Shown: positions 8,294 through 13,834 of the stretch, in pieces | How the letters are laid out: every line of letters begins with the position of its first letter | Numbering within the stretch: the stretch's first letter is position 1 | DNA from: Deltaproteobacteria bacterium | GTDB taxonomy: Bacteria; Desulfobacterota; Binatia; DP-6 | Direction: 5' to 3' | DNA length: 34,315 nt | Assembly (NCBI GenBank): GCA_005888095.1 | Contig: VBKF01000131.1 | Span: 1 to 34,315, forward strand | The notes under the pieces: generated by a model | Told to the model about the DNA's origin: nothing | What the model saw: the letters and a program-made list of their open reading frames with translations, nothing else | Database searches by the model: none | Made by a program: the position numbers and the translations under genes

Positions 8294-8596
8294 CTAGTAG
8301 TTGCGCCGGCCGCCGAAGCCCCCGCGCGGGCGATCGGCGCCGCCCGAGGAGCGCTCCTTCGCCTCGCTCACGTTCAACGCACGGCCCTGGAGCTCCCGGC
8401 CGTTCAGCGTGTTGATCGCCTGCTGCGCCTCGGCTGCCGAGCTCATCTCGACGAAACCGAACCCACGCGACTGCCCGGTGGCGCGATCCGTGACCACCGA
8501 TGCCGATTCGCATTGCCCCACCTCCGAGAACAGCGATTCCAGCTCGGCGCTCGTGGTGGCGAAGGAAAGGTTACCGACGAAGATCTTCTTGCCCAT
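8294..8596 (-). CDS. RRM RNA-binding protein, copy 1
   Basis: 100 residues forming one RNA-recognition motif with both hallmarks: RNP2 (KIFVGNLS, residues 4-11) and RNP1 (RGFGFVEM, about 44-51). A short Gly/Arg-rich tail ends in GGFGGRRNY. This is the bacterial glycine-rich RRM family (cyanobacterial Rbp type), which binds single-stranded RNA and is often cold- or stress-induced. GGAGGG lies six bases before the ATG. A paralogue of identical length (100 residues) lies at 10270-9968, and the two genes also share promoter and leader sequence. The protein assignment is secure. Its RNA targets and inducing signal cannot be read from sequence. Confidence 0.96.
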   Translation of the reverse strand: MGKKIFVGNLSFATTSAELESLFSEVGQCESASVVTDRATGQSRGFGFVEMSSAAEAQQAINTLNGRELQGRALNVSEAKERSSGGADRPRGGFGGRRNY

Positions 8597-8690
8597 ACTA
8601 CCCTCCTGGCCCTTTGCGGGTCTCTTGTAGTTCGTCGCGGTTTGCTTGGGCGAAGAGACCGATCGTCCGGATGCCGAGGGGGCGGAAGGT

Positions 8691-8745
8691 CACGCACAAA
8701 CAAAAGGACGTCACACCGAATAGCAGTCTGGCGCGCGTCGCGCAA
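8691..8745 (-). promoter_or_regulatory. Promoter and conserved leader box of RRM copy 1
   Basis: Minus strand: TTGCGC (8745-8740), 17 bases, TATTCG (8722-8717), then after two bases a 24-base box (8714-8691) starting GTGACGTCC and rich in T/G. The RRM copy 2 gene carries the same arrangement at 10418-10364: the same -35, the same 17-base spacer length, the same 2-base gap, and a box differing at only a few positions. The leader to the ATG is about 110 bases in both. The TGACGT core recalls the start of the E. coli cspA cold box; this is only a resemblance, and part of it may lie upstream of the transcription start. Confidence 0.65.
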
Positions 8746-8772
8746 CCGATCGGCGAAAGTAGCGACGCGGAT

Positions 8773-8979
8773 TCAGCGTCCCATCACCAGCTGCTCGCCG
8801 CAATCGACGCAGAAGATCGATTGCTGGCGACGAGAAACGGCGTGCTTGCTCTCGGTGCAGGGCTCGACTGCCAGCCGCGCGTTCACGATGCCGCCGCATT
8901 TCGGGCAGTGGCCGACGGGAGCATCGTGACGCCGATGATTCATGTTGTCGCAAGGGTTGGGATGCCTGACGATACTCAT
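8773..8979 (-). CDS. Small zinc-ribbon protein
   Basis: 68 residues with two Cys pairs, CPKCG (about 25-29) and CVDCG (about 57-61), plus further Cys and His residues: a two-knuckle zinc ribbon. It starts 10 bases after the stop of another small zinc-ribbon gene (9190-8990), so the two look like one transcript. No further domain is seen. Such miniproteins can bind nucleic acid or act as metal-binding adaptors; the role here is unknown. The start is uncertain, since MNHRRHD, 12 residues in, is an alternative. Confidence 0.7.
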   Translation of the reverse strand: MSIVRHPNPCDNMNHRRHDAPVGHCPKCGGIVNARLAVEPCTESKHAVSRRQQSIFCVDCGEQLVMGR

Positions 8980-8989
8980 TCGATACGCC

Positions 8990-9190
8990 TTACTGGGGCT
9001 TGACGAACGTGCGCGCCTTGGGCGTCAGCGAGAGCCGCGAGTGATCTGCGGTCAGGAAGGTGGCGCGCGAGACTGGGACCAGCACGTGGCAGCAGGGGCA
9101 CTTGGGACTCATGTTGCTGCCCGTCACGCCCTCGAGGTACGAGAGCGAGGCTTTGCAGTGAGGACACGGACCAAACCACGCTGACGGCAT
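8990..9190 (-). CDS. Small double-CxxC zinc-ribbon protein
   Basis: 66 residues. The start at 9190 is fixed by AGGAGGT just upstream of the ATG (AGGAGGTCTCATG). CPHC (9-12) and CPCC (31-34) form a probable zinc ribbon, followed by a basic C-terminal half (SRLSLTPKARTFVKPQ). The frame extends further upstream, but only this start has a ribosome-binding site and everything before it is low-information. It is upstream of, and probably cotranscribed with, the second zinc-ribbon gene. No named family is recognised. Confidence 0.75.
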   Translation of the reverse strand: MPSAWFGPCPHCKASLSYLEGVTGSNMSPKCPCCHVLVPVSRATFLTADHSRLSLTPKARTFVKPQ

Positions 9191-9207
9191 GAGACCTCCT
9201 GACGGAC

Positions 9208-9224
9208 GGAGCCCCCATGGCTCC
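9208..9224. terminator. Short hairpin downstream of the SH3-like gene
   Basis: GGAGCC and GGCTCC flank a five-base loop, 55 bases beyond the stop of the SH3-like gene and 18 bases before the zinc-ribbon start. There is no U tract, so it could be a weak terminator or a leader structure. Confidence 0.3.
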
Positions 9225-9278
9225 ATCGACACGGTTGCTGTTGGGTTCCGGAGCGTGGCGGCTGAGATGAGATGCCCG

Positions 9279-9758
9279 TCACCGGCTTCCGCTCTTCGCG
9301 CGCTTCGGGGCGCGCTTGACGACGTTGGTCGCCGCACGCTGGGCAGAGGGCGGCGACGTCCGGGTGCGGGGCGGTGCGTCCTTCGGACCGCGGACGGGCA
9401 TCCTCGTGCGAGCGGACGGCGCTGCCGCCCCCAGGCCCGCCGACGAAGGCGGGCGCAGGCGGGGCTTGAGGCTCGCGGCGCCGACCCAGCCCTCCATCCC
9501 GCCGTCCGTGGAGCGCACGCGATAGCGGGTTCCCTTCGCGCCCGGCCGCCAGGCGAGGATCTCGACCTCGACACCCACGGCGACGGTGGCCAGGGCGGTG
9601 GTGGCATCGCTGTCCGTCAGCGTCACCCGCTTGGAGCCCCCACCCGGGGAGGTCACGAGGACCCGCCACCCGGCTGCGTGGACCGGACCGTCGTTGGGTG
9701 GACGGGACGCCCGGGCGTGGGAGAACGGATGCCAACCGGCACCCCGCGGTACGGACAT
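9279..9758 (-). CDS. SH3-like-domain protein with basic tail
   Basis: 159 residues from the ATG at 9758. That start is preferred because a G-rich site (GGGGGG) precedes it by six bases, while the in-frame ATG at 9812 has none and lies inside a duplicated leader element. Residues ~58-103 look like a bacterial SH3-like barrel: VGVEVEILAWRP, then YRVRSTDGGMEGWVGAASL, the GWV signature also seen at the BatD-BatE C-terminus. The rest is Pro/Arg/Lys-rich and probably disordered, ending in RAPKRAKSGSR. No signal peptide is apparent from this start. The role is unknown; a basic tail would suit RNA or cell-wall polymer binding. Confidence 0.7.
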   Translation of the reverse strand: MSVPRGAGWHPFSHARASRPPNDGPVHAAGWRVLVTSPGGGSKRVTLTDSDATTALATVAVGVEVEILAWRPGAKGTRYRVRSTDGGMEGWVGAASLKPRLRPPSSAGLGAAAPSARTRMPVRGPKDAPPRTRTSPPSAQRAATNVVKRAPKRAKSGSR

Positions 9759-9791
9759 CGATAACCCCCCTTGGTCGCAGCCTGAATCAGG

Positions 9792-9826
9792 CGCCAACCA
9801 CGCGGAGGCCATGACCGCGAGGCGGT
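9792..9826 (-). repeat. Leader element copy A (shared with 11172-11207)
   Basis: A 35-base block in the leader of the SH3-like gene matches 11207-11172 with only about five differences including one gap. The shared core reads ACCGCCTCGCG...GGCCTCCGCG on the minus strand. Similarity continues downstream as TTCAGGC-GC-ACCA-GG to the start codon region. Neither element is coding in a conserved frame, so this looks like a regulatory leader. Confidence 0.65.
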
Positions 9827-9883
9827 GGAGCCGCCTCTGATGCAGCCCCCATCGGACCGGGGCCGCTGAGGCAACCTATCAAC

Positions 9884-9912
9884 AGGTTACGCCCGCGCAC
9901 CGCCGCTGTCAA
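9884..9912 (-). promoter_or_regulatory. Promoter of the SH3-like gene
   Basis: Minus strand TTGACA (9912-9907), a 17-base spacer, then TAACCT (9889-9884). The -35 is a perfect sigma-70 consensus. The -10 begins an inverted repeat AACCT-six bases-AGGTT (plus 9873-9888) that could be an operator. The resulting leader is about 120 bases and contains element copy A. Confidence 0.6.
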
Positions 9913-9924
9913 ATCGCGGTGCGT

Positions 9925-9958
9925 AAATGGTTGCGCGCCACGAGGCGCGCAACCATTT
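9925..9958. terminator. Perfect 15-bp hairpin after RRM copy 2
   Basis: Two perfectly complementary 15-base arms (9925-9939 and 9944-9958; AAATGGTTGCGCGCC on one side) flank the four-base loop ACGA. It lies 10 bases beyond the RRM stop, with A's on the 5' side and ATTT closing the 3' side in the RRM transcript. It is a strong intrinsic-terminator candidate although no long U tract follows. Confidence 0.75.
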
Positions 9959-9967
9959 CCCGTCCGC

Positions 9968-10270
9968 TCAGTAGCTGCGGCGGCCCGAGTATCCGCCGCG
10001 TCCTCCCCCGCCGCTCCGCCGCTCCTGGTCGCGCGCCTCGCTGACGTTGATCTGCCGGCCACCAACATCGCGACCGTTCAGCTCCGTGATGGCCCTGCCC
10101 GCCTCACTCGCCGAGCTCATCTCGACGAATCCGAAGCCACGCGAACGGCCGGTGTCGCGGTCGGTGACGACCGTGGCCGACTCGCACGTCCCCACCTGCG
10201 CGAACAGCGACTCGAGCTCCGCGCTGGTGGTCGAAAATGATAGGTTCCCGACGAAGATCTTCTTGCCCAT
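9968..10270 (-). CDS. RRM RNA-binding protein, copy 2
   Basis: 100 residues, paralogue of the RRM protein at 8596-8294, with the same first 11 residues (MGKKIFVGNLS), RNP1 RGFGFVEM and an RGG-type tail (RRSGGGGRGGYSGRRSY) that is slightly more glycine-rich. The ATG at 10270 is preceded by AGGAGA; an upstream in-frame start is ignored because the conserved protein begins here and the upstream part is leader. The intervening zinc-ribbon, SH3 and leader sequences mean the duplication is not a simple adjacent tandem. It should bind single-stranded RNA. Different tails may give different targets. Confidence 0.96.
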   Translation of the reverse strand: MGKKIFVGNLSFSTTSAELESLFAQVGTCESATVVTDRDTGRSRGFGFVEMSSASEAGRAITELNGRDVGGRQINVSEARDQERRSGGGGRGGYSGRRSY

Positions 10271-10363
10271 GGCACTCTCCTGCCCCCTTCCGGGGCGACT
10301 GTGGTTTGGTCGCAGTTGCCTGAGCGAGAAGCCGAGATCGTCGCGGGAACGACGGGCGCGCAT

Positions 10364-10418
10364 CACGCGCAAACAAGAGGACGTGACTGCTTATGCGCCC
10401 TTTACCATCGCCGCGCAA
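10364..10418 (-). promoter_or_regulatory. Promoter and conserved leader box of RRM copy 2
   Basis: Minus strand: TTGCGC (10418-10413), 17-base spacer, CATAAG (10395-10390), two bases, then a 24-base box (10387-10364) beginning GTCACGTCC. It is nearly the same as the box of RRM copy 1. The spacers between -35 and -10 are unrelated while -35, spacing and box are kept, which argues for selection rather than simple recent duplication. Confidence 0.65.
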
Positions 10419-10446
10419 CGCCCGAACGCGCTCCGCGGCGGCCGGA

Positions 10447-11010
10447 TCACGCGACGCGATCCGCGGTGGACTGGACAGGCAGCTCGGGGGGCCGATGGTC
10501 GCGCCGGACGGTCACCTGAACGCCGCGCTTGCCGAGGCGGGCGAACTGCTGCCGTACCTGGGCGAGGCCCTCCACGGTGCTCGCCGCGACTGTCAGCTCG
10601 AGCCGCGCCCCATCGCCCGCCCGCAGCGCATCCTCGGCGACCGTCTCGGCGGTGTACGGGGTGAGCCAACCGGTCCGCTCGAGGGTGCCGGCCGACCCTC
10701 CCGCGGGCGGCGTGATGCGCACCCACATGCGGAGAGGCCGTTCCGCTCCGCCCGCCTCCTCTTCGCAGCGCGTGCGGATGAGGAGACCGGTGGCCTGAAC
10801 GAGATCACCGTAGGTCCGCACTTGATCGAGGGTGCGCTCCGGCACGACGATCGCGAACTCCGCCTCGAGCGCCATCGCCAGCTCGACGAGATCGAGAGAG
10901 TCGGCGGCCAGCTCGTCACGCAGCGAGACCTCGGCGACCAGCTCCTCGGTGCCGACGCCAAGATGGTCAGCGACCAGGCGTCGAACGTCCGCTTCCACGA
11001 ATTCCTCCAT
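10447..11010 (-). CDS. Acyl carrier protein fused to an unknown C-terminal domain
   Basis: 187 residues from the ATG at 11010 (GGAAGG upstream). Residues 1-75 are a typical carrier protein, with the phosphopantetheine attachment motif DSLDLVEL (Ser38) preceded by SLRDELAA. Residues ~88-187 form an additional domain (LRMWVRITPP, LELTVAASTVEGLAQVRQQF, VQVTVRRDHRP) that I do not recognise; a normal ACP ends near residue 80. No fatty-acid or polyketide genes are nearby; the neighbours are RNA-binding and small proteins. It probably carries an acyl or other thioester group for an unknown enzyme encoded elsewhere. The long leader contains element copy B and a 22-codon ORF. Confidence 0.85.
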   Translation of the reverse strand: MEEFVEADVRRLVADHLGVGTEELVAEVSLRDELAADSLDLVELAMALEAEFAIVVPERTLDQVRTYGDLVQATGLLIRTRCEEEAGGAERPLRMWVRITPPAGGSAGTLERTGWLTPYTAETVAEDALRAGDGARLELTVAASTVEGLAQVRQQFARLGKRGVQVTVRRDHRPPELPVQSTADRVA

Positions 11011-11072
11011 GCCCCACCTTCCCGAGACCGGCGGGACGCGCCGCGGTGAATGCCGTCCTGATCCCATCTCCG

Positions 11073-11141
11073 TCACCTCGAACGCTGGTCGAACCGAGGC
11101 ACGGGCGGGGACCGGCGAACCCGACCCTGGGCGAAACGCAT
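11073..11141 (-). CDS. Possible 22-residue leader peptide upstream of the ACP gene
   Basis: A short ORF (MRFAQGRVRRSPPVPRFDQR then two residues) begins at an ATG four bases after GGAGG, better than the site of the ACP gene itself, and ends 62 bases before the ACP start. It sits at the same place relative to element B as the SH3-like start does to element A. It is Arg/Pro-rich. It could be a regulatory leader peptide, or the remnant of the gene that once followed the element. Expression is unproven. Confidence 0.35.
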   Translation of the reverse strand: MRFAQGRVRRSPPVPRFDQRSR

Positions 11142-11171
11142 GGCACCTCCGTGGTGCGGCCTGAAATTGAA

Positions 11172-11207
11172 CGCCCACCGCGCGGAGGCCTTTGAGCGCG
11201 AGGCGGT
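11172..11207 (-). repeat. Leader element copy B (shared with 9792-9826)
   Basis: 36-base counterpart of copy A. It keeps the ACCGCCTCGCG and GGCCTCCGCG blocks, and the following TTCAGGC-GC-ACCA-GG run leads into the leader-peptide ATG. It lies in the 5' leader of the ACP-fusion transcript. Confidence 0.65.
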
Positions 11208-11265
11208 CTCGAAGTGAGAGGCCAGGGGCGGACAGTTGTCGAGGTCACCCGAGCGGGAGGCTGCA

Positions 11266-11294
11266 ACCCTAGTCGCAATCGGGTCGTCTGTCAA
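11266..11294 (-). promoter_or_regulatory. Promoter of the ACP-fusion gene
   Basis: Minus strand TTGACA (11294-11289), 17 bases, TAGGGT (11271-11266). It has the same -35 and spacer length as the SH3-like gene promoter, and both are followed by the shared leader element. The remainder of the 11142-11476 gap shows no gene. Confidence 0.55.
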
Positions 11295-11476
11295 GCTTTC
11301 GAACGTGAAGGTCATTTCGCCAGTTGATCTGTCGAGGACGCTGGCGCCTTGCGCCACCATCACGGGTCCGATACGCTCGTGTTCGAGCCCGTTCAGAGCC
11401 CCGCAGCGCGACCTGTGCAGGGGCCCCGTCCCTACCCACGTGTGCTCGGCGCGGACTCCCGAAGGAGAATCGTGCC

Positions 11477-11788
11477 ATGGCCACGGACGACGCCGATGAC
11501 CTCGTGACGTTCCGCGACGTCAGGGTCATCAGATCAACGGCTCCAGCGCTGCTCTGCCGCATCGGGAACCGGAGCGTCTGGCTCCCGCGCTGGCACGTCA
11601 GCGGCAAGCTCTGGTGCGCCGGCGATCGCGGTAAGCTGCTCATCCGGCGCTGGCTCGCTCGTGAGCGACTCCTGATCGACCTGCACGGAGCGCCGATCGC
11701 ATGCCCGGTTGTGGCGATTTCGCGGCCGCGCCTGCCGGTTCGGCTGCGCCTAGTGCGGAGCGATCGCCACGTGCATCATATCAAGTAA
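11477..11788 (+). CDS. Hypothetical basic protein
   Basis: 103 residues from an ATG with GGAGA about ten bases upstream; an open frame runs further upstream, but that part lies in the promoter region of the ACP gene. Visible features are a possible beta-rich core (VTFRDVRVIRSTAPALLCRI, then VWLPRWHVSGKLWCAGDRGK) and a basic C-terminal half (IRRWLARERLLIDL, RLPVRLRLVRSDRHVHHIK). No signal peptide, membrane helix or family motif is seen. It is the only plus-strand gene of the small-protein cluster. Confidence 0.55.
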   Translation: MATDDADDLVTFRDVRVIRSTAPALLCRIGNRSVWLPRWHVSGKLWCAGDRGKLLIRRWLARERLLIDLHGAPIACPVVAISRPRLPVRLRLVRSDRHVHHIK

Positions 11789-11812
11789 GCAGGGTCCACG
11801 CGAAGACGTCGA

Positions 11813-12670
11813 TCACGCCGGGAGCTTGGCGAAGGCGGCGGGCGCCTGCGAGACGAAGCGCATCCGGGCGCCCGTCCCTGGATGGTCGAAGCCCAGCACG
11901 TGCGCGTGGAGCGCGAGCCGGCCGAACGGATCCGTCCGGCTGCCGTAGGCGGCGTCGCCGGCGATCGGATGCCCGAGCCCGGCCAGGTGGACGCGCACCT
12001 GGTTCCGCCGCCCGGTCTCGAGCCGCACCTCGAGCAGGGTGGAGCGCGTGGCGGCGCGCACCACGCGCCAGTGCGTGACCGCCGGGCGGCCGCGCCGCGG
12101 GTCGCGCGTCTGACGCACGCGGCCGGGCGCATCGTCGAGCAGCCGGCTGGCGACGGTGCCCGCGGGCCGTGCGAGCCGGCCCTCCACCACTGCCAGGTAC
12201 GTCCGCTCGACGGTGTGCGCGGCGAATTGAGCCTGGAGCATTCGCTTCGCGACGGGGGACCTGGCGAAGACGAGCAGCCCCGAGGCGCGCCGATCGAGCC
12301 GGTGCACGACGAAGACCCGGGCCGGCGGCTTCCGTGTCCGCGCGCGGGCCGTCAGGTACGCGTACACGGTCCGCTGCCGCTCGCGCTCCGTGGCGATGGT
12401 GAGGAGACCGGCCGGCTTGTCGACCACGATCAGGTCGTCGTCCTCGTGCACGAGATCGAGACCGGGCGGCAGCGCCCTGCGAGGGCCCCGGACGGCGAGC
12501 TCCACGACGTCGCCGGCGGCGAGCGCCGTGTCCGCGTTCCTGGCCGTCGCCCCATTGACGCGCACCCGGCCCCCGGCGAGCATCTGCTTCCGCGTCCGGC
12601 CCGATGCCTCGGCGAGCAGACGGCCGAGACAGGCACCGAGCGAGCCGGGCGCGCGCACCGTGTACCGCAC
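11813..12670 (-). CDS. RluA-family pseudouridine synthase
   Basis: 285 residues, GTG start three bases after the stop of the RsmD-type gene, so cotranscribed. An S4-like RNA-binding region occupies ~10-60 (LGRLLAEASGRTRKQMLAGG, RVRVNG). The catalytic domain carries HRLDRRASG (123-131) with the nucleophilic Asp at 126, DKPAGLL (84-90), and the RNA-fold motif TGRRNQVRVHLAGLGHPIAGD. The family isomerises uridine in rRNA or tRNA (RluA/C/D). The usual HRLDRxTSG reads RAS here, a mild change away from the catalytic Asp. The target site cannot be decided. With the RsmD-like methyltransferase it forms an rRNA-modification pair. Confidence 0.93.
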   Translation of the reverse strand: MRYTVRAPGSLGACLGRLLAEASGRTRKQMLAGGRVRVNGATARNADTALAAGDVVELAVRGPRRALPPGLDLVHEDDDLIVVDKPAGLLTIATERERQRTVYAYLTARARTRKPPARVFVVHRLDRRASGLLVFARSPVAKRMLQAQFAAHTVERTYLAVVEGRLARPAGTVASRLLDDAPGRVRQTRDPRRGRPAVTHWRVVRAATRSTLLEVRLETGRRNQVRVHLAGLGHPIAGDAAYGSRTDPFGRLALHAHVLGFDHPGTGARMRFVSQAPAAFAKLPA

Positions 12671-12673
12671 CGT

Positions 12674-13261
12674 CTAACCGTCCGGCAGTCCGGAGTCCAC
12701 GCCGTGCTCCCCCTGCAGCAGCGCGATCCAGCTCCGTCCATAGGTACGCCGTTCGCGCTCCAGGAGGCCCGCCGAGACCTCGGGAAGGTCGGCGCCCCGC
12801 TCGCCCCGGATGACCAGGCGGCCGGCGGGCGCGAGGGCCCGCGCGCCGAGGCGAAGGAGCTCGGCGATCCGCACGGCGCCGTTGCGGTACCACGGAAACG
12901 GAGGATCGGCGAAGACGAGATCGACGCCGTGGAGCCGTGGCAGAACCTCCTGCAACGGCATCGCATGCACGACGAGACCCCGCGGGTTGCCGAGCTTCGC
13001 CGCGTTGGCCCGCAGGATCGGCACCGCATGCCGGCCGGGCTCGATCGCGTCCACCCGGCTGGCACCCCGGCTGAGCGCCTCGAACGTGAACGCGCCGGAG
13101 CCCGCGCAGCAATCGACGACGTGGAGCCCGTCCAGGCGCTGCCCGAGCCAGTCGAAGAGCGACTGCTTGACGCGATCGGGCAGCGGCCGCGTCTCCAGGC
13201 CCGGCGGGGCAACGAGTCGCCGCCCCTTGAACGTCCCGCCGATGATCCTGAGACCGCTCAT
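12674..13261 (-). CDS. rsmD: RsmD-type 16S rRNA (guanine-N2) methyltransferase
   Basis: 195 residues, a typical length. RIIGGTFKGRRL (5-16) and RPLPDRVKQSLFDWL (25-39) are RsmD signatures. The SAM-binding motif I is VVDCCAGSGAFTFEALSRGA (48-67) and the catalytic motif is ADPPF (118-122). In E. coli RsmD methylates G966 of 16S rRNA. The start at 13261 gives the canonical N-terminus; a longer frame upstream overlaps the divergent gene and is not needed. It lies 20 bases from the start of the divergent gene at 13282. Confidence 0.93.
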   Translation of the reverse strand: MSGLRIIGGTFKGRRLVAPPGLETRPLPDRVKQSLFDWLGQRLDGLHVVDCCAGSGAFTFEALSRGASRVDAIEPGRHAVPILRANAAKLGNPRGLVVHAMPLQEVLPRLHGVDLVFADPPFPWYRNGAVRIAELLRLGARALAPAGRLVIRGERGADLPEVSAGLLERERRTYGRSWIALLQGEHGVDSGLPDG

Positions 13262-13281
13262 GGATGTAACCAAGGGCAAGC

Positions 13282-13788
13282 ATGACCGGCGGGTCAACCC
13301 CACCGCTGCCGCGTGAGATCGAGGCCGATCCGGGCCACGAGGTGATCCGAGCGCGGCTCCGGGCTGGCGGCCGGCGGCTCTGGCCCGGAGGCCAGGCAGT
13401 GGTGCCCGTCCTGCCGCTCCGTCCCGCCCTGGCGGGCGCGCTCGGCGCCGCCTACCGCGACGGGCGCCTCGTTCTCGGCCTCGAACGCGTGGAGGCGGTG
13501 CTCGCGGCCGAGGCGCGTGGGCTCGCGCTGGTGGCAAGGCGGACGCGCCACGCGCCGGGTGCACGGGTGTCGCGGTTGCTGCTCCTCTCCGACGACGGCG
13601 CCGAGCGGCTCTACCGGAACGTCGAGCGGCTCGCCGCCGCGCATGCGCCCCGCGTCCTGGTCGCCATGATCACCGCCGACGCGGCGACGCTCGGCCGCGC
13701 CACGATTGCGCGCGAGGCGGCGGTGAAGGTCGTCCTCGTGCAGCACAAGCAGGCGGTCGCGGCGCTGCTGCGTGCGCTCACGGCCTGA
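13282..13788 (+). CDS. Hypothetical Ala/Arg-rich protein
   Basis: 168 residues, divergent from rsmD. No family motif is recognised. The central part alternates strands and helices (VVPVLPLRPALAGALGAAY, LVLGLERVEAVLAAEARGLA) and the C-terminal half (RLYRNVERLAAAHAPRVLV, VKVVLVQHKQAVAALLRAL) looks like a small alpha/beta domain. There is no signal peptide, membrane helix or Cys cluster. It ends just before the helicase promoter. Codon pattern and length support a real gene; function is unknown. Confidence 0.7.
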   Translation: MTGGSTPPLPREIEADPGHEVIRARLRAGGRRLWPGGQAVVPVLPLRPALAGALGAAYRDGRLVLGLERVEAVLAAEARGLALVARRTRHAPGARVSRLLLLSDDGAERLYRNVERLAAAHAPRVLVAMITADAATLGRATIAREAAVKVVLVQHKQAVAALLRALTA

Positions 13789-13796
13789 ACGTAACG

Positions 13797-13825
13797 TTGC
13801 GCTTCCGCGGCCGCTGCCTTACACC
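13797..13825 (+). promoter_or_regulatory. Promoter of the DEAD-box helicase gene
   Basis: TTGCGC, 17 bases, TACACC, ending nine bases before the ATG at 13835. The -35 and spacing equal those of both RRM genes and moxR. No Shine-Dalgarno is present, so the mRNA is probably leaderless. Confidence 0.5.
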
Positions 13826-13834
13826 TGGCCACTC

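Noticed and set aside
9759..9812. Longer N-terminus for the SH3-like protein (start at 9812)
   Set aside because: That stretch lies in the duplicated leader element, has no ribosome-binding site, and the frame is not kept in the sister copy.
13262..13320. Promoter for rsmD with TTGACC as -35
   Set aside because: No -10 with acceptable spacing was found downstream of it.
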